Below, in pieces: positions 60,137 through 64,000 of a DNA stretch of 64,000 bases; positions within the stretch are counted from its first letter, which is position 1, and each line of letters opens with the position of its first letter. The stretch is from Apostichopus japonicus (Eukaryota > Echinodermata > Holothuroidea > Aspidochirotida > Stichopodidae): positions 2,453,501 through 2,517,500 of the forward strand of contig NC_092572.1 in NCBI RefSeq assembly GCF_037975245.1, given 5' to 3'. The notes under the pieces were generated by a model, which did not search any database, had not been told where the DNA came from, and worked only from the letters and a program-made list of their open reading frames with translations. A program made the position numbers and the translations under genes.

Positions 60137-62329
60137 TTCACAACACTTAGGGCGACATAGAATAAAAACAGCACTTAGGGCAACATTGGCAATTTAATGT
60201 TATTCCATCACACTGGACCACTGTTAGGACTCCAGTATGGGTACTATTGATAGTAACCCCATTGTAAAATAAATATAGAAAATCATCTAATTAACTAAGT
60301 AATTAATTACACATATACAAGTTGTCCTATGTAAATTTATCTCTTTTCACAACACTTAGGGCGACATAGAATAAAAACAGCACTTAGGGCGACATTGGCA
60401 ATTTAATGTTATTCCATCACACTGGACCACTGTTAGGACTCCAGTATGGGTACTATTCATAGTAACCCCTTTGTAAAATAAATATAGAAAATCATCTAAT
60501 TAACTAAGTAATTAATTACACATATACAAGTTGTCCTATGTGAATTTATCTCTTTTCACAACACTTAGGGCGACATAGAATAAAAACAGCATTTAGGGCA
60601 ACATTGGCAATTTAATGTTATTCCATCACACTGGACCACTGTTAGGACTCCAGTATGGGTACTATTCATAGTAACCCCTTTGTAAAATAAATATAGAAAA
60701 TCATCTAATTAACTAAGTACTTAATTACACATATACAAGTTGTCCTATGTGAATTTATCTTTTTTTACAACACTTAGGGCGACATAGAATAAAAACAGCA
60801 CTAAGGGCGACATTGGCAATTTAATGTTATTCCATCACACTGGACCACTGTTAGGACTCCAGTATGGGTACTATTCATAGTAACCTCTTTGTAAAATAAA
60901 TATAGAAAATAATTTAATTAACTAAGTAATTAATTACACATATACAAGTTGTCCTTTGTGAATTTATCTCTTTTCACAACACTTAGGGCGACATAGAATA
61001 AAAACAGCACTTAGGGCGACATTGGCAATTTAATGTTATTCCATCACACTGGACCACTGTTAGGACTCCAGTACGGGTACTAGTGATAGCAACCCCATTG
61101 TAAAATAAATATAGAAAATCATCTCATTAACTAAGTACTTAATTACACATATACAAGTTGTCCTATGTAAATTTATCTCTTTTCACAACACTTAGGGCGA
61201 CATAGAATAAAAACAGCACTTAGGGCAACATTGGCAATTTAATGTTATTCCATCACACTGGACCACTGTTAGGACTCCAGTATTGGTACTATTGATAGTA
61301 ACCCCTTTGTAAAATAAATATAGAAAATCATCTAATTAACTAAGTAATTAATTACACATATACAAGTTGTCCTATGTAAATTTATCTTTTTTCACAACAC
61401 TTAGGGCGACATAGAATAAAAACAGCACTAAGGGCGACATTGGCAATTTAATGTTATTCCATCACACTGGACCACTGTTAGGACTCCAGTATGGGTACTA
61501 TTGATAGTAATCCCTTTGTAAAATAAATAAAGAAAATATTGTAATTAACTAAGTAATTAATTACACATATACATGTAATGCAATACTATTTTGTCACACT
61601 GGACCACTGTATAGGACTCCAGTGTGGGTACTATTCATAGAAATCCCTTTGCAAGACAATAAACCAAGTAGTTTAACTAATTAATTAATTAATAACACAT
61701 ATTCATGTTGGCGTATGTGAATTTAGCTGTTTTCACAACACTTGGGCAACATATCATAAAAACAGCACTTAGGGCGACAGTGGCAATTTAATGTTATTCC
61801 ATCACACTGGGCCACTGTTAGGACTCCAGTATGGGTACTATTGAAAGTTATCCCTTTGTAAAATAAAAATAGCAAATAATTTAATTAACTAAGTAATTAA
61901 TTACACATATACGAGTTGTCCTATGTGAATTTATCTCTTTTAACAACACTTAGGGCGACATACCATAAAAACAACACTTAAAGACATTGGCAATTTAATG
62001 TTATATCATCACACTGGACCACTGTTAGGAATCCAGTATGGGTACTATTGAAAGTTATCCCTTTGTAAAATAAATATAGCAAATAATTTAATTAACTAAG
62101 TAAATAATTACACATATACGAGTTGTCCTATGTGAATTTATCTCTTTCCACAACACTTAGGGTGACATAGCATAAAAACAACACTTAGAGCGACATTGGC
62201 AATTCAATGTTATATCATCACACTGGACCACTGTAAGGACTCCAGTATGGGTACTATTGAAAGTAATCCCTTTGTAAAATCAATATAGCAAATAATTTAA
62301 TTAACTAAGTAATTAATTACACATTCCAT

Positions 62330-62880
62330 TGAATTGATGCATTTTTCACTAAAAATCAACGTAAGGTTGCAGCCATTTGAGGGAGATATTTGATATACAT
62401 GACAGTTAAACTACCAAAAACAGGTTTCACCTGGCTTATAACGTGTTTCTCCTCACTGCAGCATGCATTTAACTGTCAAGTGCTGCAGGAACGAAAAATT
62501 AGCAAAATTTCCTAAAATTCAGAGTGCCCCTTTAATAGTTGGCATGATTCTAGAAATGACCAACTTTGTTTTGAGTATGAAAGTCACCTTGAGACCTTTC
62601 ACCTTCTGCAAAGTTACAGGTGTCTATATGAATAGAAGTTTTTGTGTGATTTCTTGAAATAATGAGTGTGGACATGTCCCATCAGCCACAGTTTTTTAAC
62701 ATTTGTTTTAGTCATAAGCCAACAGAATGATTTTAGCTGCTGTTGGGGGTCCATCTATCTAGTACTACTCAAGGCTTAATCTGGCATGAGCAGAGATTCT
62801 TCAATTGTGTATAGGGTTATGTGCAAGACAACCTGAAACTGTCCCATCAGTCACAGAATTAGGCTGCATGTGTGGTGCAA
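62330..62880. other. Unique sequence right of the satellite
   Basis: No gene was recognised. The phrase TGTCCCATCAG(C/T)CACAG occurs at about 62,676 and 62,840, and as CCCATTAGTCACAG at about 63,193. Confidence 0.45.
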
Positions 62881-62888
62881 TGAAACAG

Positions 62889-63038
62889 GAGGGAACGTTT
62901 GAAAGCAGAGGGGAAATATGATGCATATAAAAAAACACAATCAGCATATCGCAAACAGTGGGCCCACAAGAAGAAGCGGGAGATGTCTTCACAAGAGAAG
63001 CGTCGAGAACGTGAACAAAAACGCAAATCAGAATACAG
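62889..63038 (+). CDS. Probable internal exon, Lys/Arg-rich
   Basis: The exon lies between an acceptor (AATGAAACAG) and a donor (GTACAG, non-ideal). Its frame is open and extremely charged: RERLKAEGKYDAYKKTQSAY, then RKQWAHKKKREMSSQEKRRE. It predicts a basic alpha-helix or coiled coil. Similar Arg/Lys-rich segments occur near the N-termini of multi-copy, transposon-related invertebrate proteins, so it may belong to a transposon-derived gene. The remaining exons would lie to the right and I did not find them in this window. Confidence 0.4.
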
Positions 63039-63109
63039 GTACAGTATATTTCTTCAAATTAATTTGTTAGACCATGTTATTGAAAGCAGCTTGTGTCACT
63101 GACATGATG

Positions 63110-64000
63110 GTGACATGATGAAGTGTTCATTGACCTGTGAAGGTTATCCTGAATCAAGATTGGTATACATGTCAGATCTTTGGATTTTACTGTCCCATTA
63201 GTCACAGTATATGGTTCAGATAGTATAGCCTATATTGGACAGTTTGCAATGCCTAAAAGTATTAGTACAAGAATAGTGTCGTTCCATTCATACCTAATTT
63301 CCTAAAAAGAAATGACATAACAACTATTATCATCTACAGCAGTGGCATGCACAGAGGTTTGTAGAGAGGGCTGGATCACTGCATACAGGCCCTTCTGTTC
63401 AAAATTTGAGGAATGCAATATTCTTGGATCACAGAACAATGAGGCCGAGTTGAAGGAACTGGTGGGTCTATCAGGGGGAAAAAGAACCTAAAGCACTGTA
63501 CAACACACTCCTGGTTGGCAGTATCACCACAGGAGTACCCATCACACAAGTGATTTAGTTTTCACAGAACCACTAGGCTGTAACTTAAATGATGTAAGGT
63601 CCAATCCAATCATTAGTAAGGCCAGGTGGATCCTTTTTATGTATGCCCCTTTGCCTATTAATTTTGGCTCTTTCCTCATGGGATGTTGACCACTTTAGTA
63701 TTTTGGGGGGAAAGGAGAACATGGCTCAAACAAATTGTATTGGACTTTCACTATATGATGGGCAGATTGGACCCTTTAAATCCACAGTTGAGAGTATCTC
63801 GGTACTTTTGCTGCCCAGGGTTAAGCTCAGCATATTGTCAAAAGCTCATGTGACTTAAATGACTTCATCAATGTTGTTTAATTAGTATCCTGTTCATTAT
63901 CAATGTTTGCATGTTTCAAGGCTCAGCTCGATCTGTTGTTGTTAATAAATAAAATGCAAGTTTCAAATGCATACGGATTGTGTTTCATTTATCCAGATGT
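63110..64000. other. No supported gene
   Basis: Short frames only. CAGTGGCATGCACAGAGG at about 63,340 looks like the start of an interspersed repeat. AATAAATAAAATG occurs at about 63,942. Confidence 0.4.

Larger units (their letters stand above)
55809..62325. repeat. 209-bp satellite array, about 31 monomers
   Basis: Each monomer has two CACTTAGGGCGACAT motifs 31 bp apart, TTTAATGTTATTCCATCACA, CTGGACCACTGTTAGGACTC and a TTAACTAAGTAATTAATTAC block. Spacing is 209 bp (for example TTCACAACAC at 57,001, 57,210, 57,419, 57,628). Central monomers are nearly identical. Those in the first 1 kb and last 0.8 kb are diverged, as expected when unequal exchange homogenises the middle. No open frame of note. 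Confidence 0.98.

Noticed and set aside
55809-62325. CRISPR-like or multi-gene cluster reading of the regular 209-bp array
   Set aside because: The whole 209 bp is repeated with no unique spacers, and no long frame exists. It is a satellite in an animal genome.

Overview
This is animal nuclear DNA: AT-rich, intron-split genes with GT-AG borders, AATAAA signals and dense eukaryotic transposons (DIRS-like, LINE, hAT-type MITEs, tRNA-derived SINEs, a solo LTR). The repeat mix suggests a marine invertebrate deuterostome, probably an echinoderm. That assignment is an inference and the species is not identified. Most open frames are short chance frames or transposon remains.

Layout. (1) 1-14,240 and 43,399-55,038 are two direct copies of one segmental duplication. 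Each carries, in order, a decayed DIRS-like element, an 800-850 bp hAT-type MITE and a small secreted-peptide gene with a shared promoter, untranslated first exon, signal-peptide exon, mature exon and polyA signal. Copy 1 has about 4.8 kb of extra sequence in the first intron (5,935-10,715), including a LINE with a MITE nested inside it. Copy 1 ends in an 85-bp-armed palindrome. Copy 2 has a 930-bp ATCT array inside its DIRS recombinase region. (2) 17,040-21,470 holds a diverged direct duplication of non-coding sequence. (3) 22,835-30,138, minus strand, is a six-exon gene that I assembled from splice sites. It encodes a predicted 329-residue type I membrane protein: signal peptide, Ig V-type domain, two nearly identical 81-residue domains, a TM helix and a six-residue tail. 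All internal domain junctions are phase 1, and the start codon is split by an intron. (4) 31,000-43,400 is mainly repeats: a hAT MITE, nested MITEs inside a 109-bp tandem array, a 520-bp direct duplication and SINEs. (5) 55,809-62,325 is a 209-bp satellite with 7- and 8-monomer higher-order units. (6) 62,330-64,000 contains one likely Lys/Arg-rich exon.

The most interesting signal is the peptide gene pair. The signal-peptide exon and the introns are nearly unchanged between copies. The 35-residue mature exon is only about 54% identical in DNA (56 of 104 sites by hand count) and 15 of 35 in protein. That pattern is typical of fast-evolving secreted immune or effector peptides. The neighbouring Ig-type receptor has recently duplicated a domain exon. 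Any functional link between the two is speculation.
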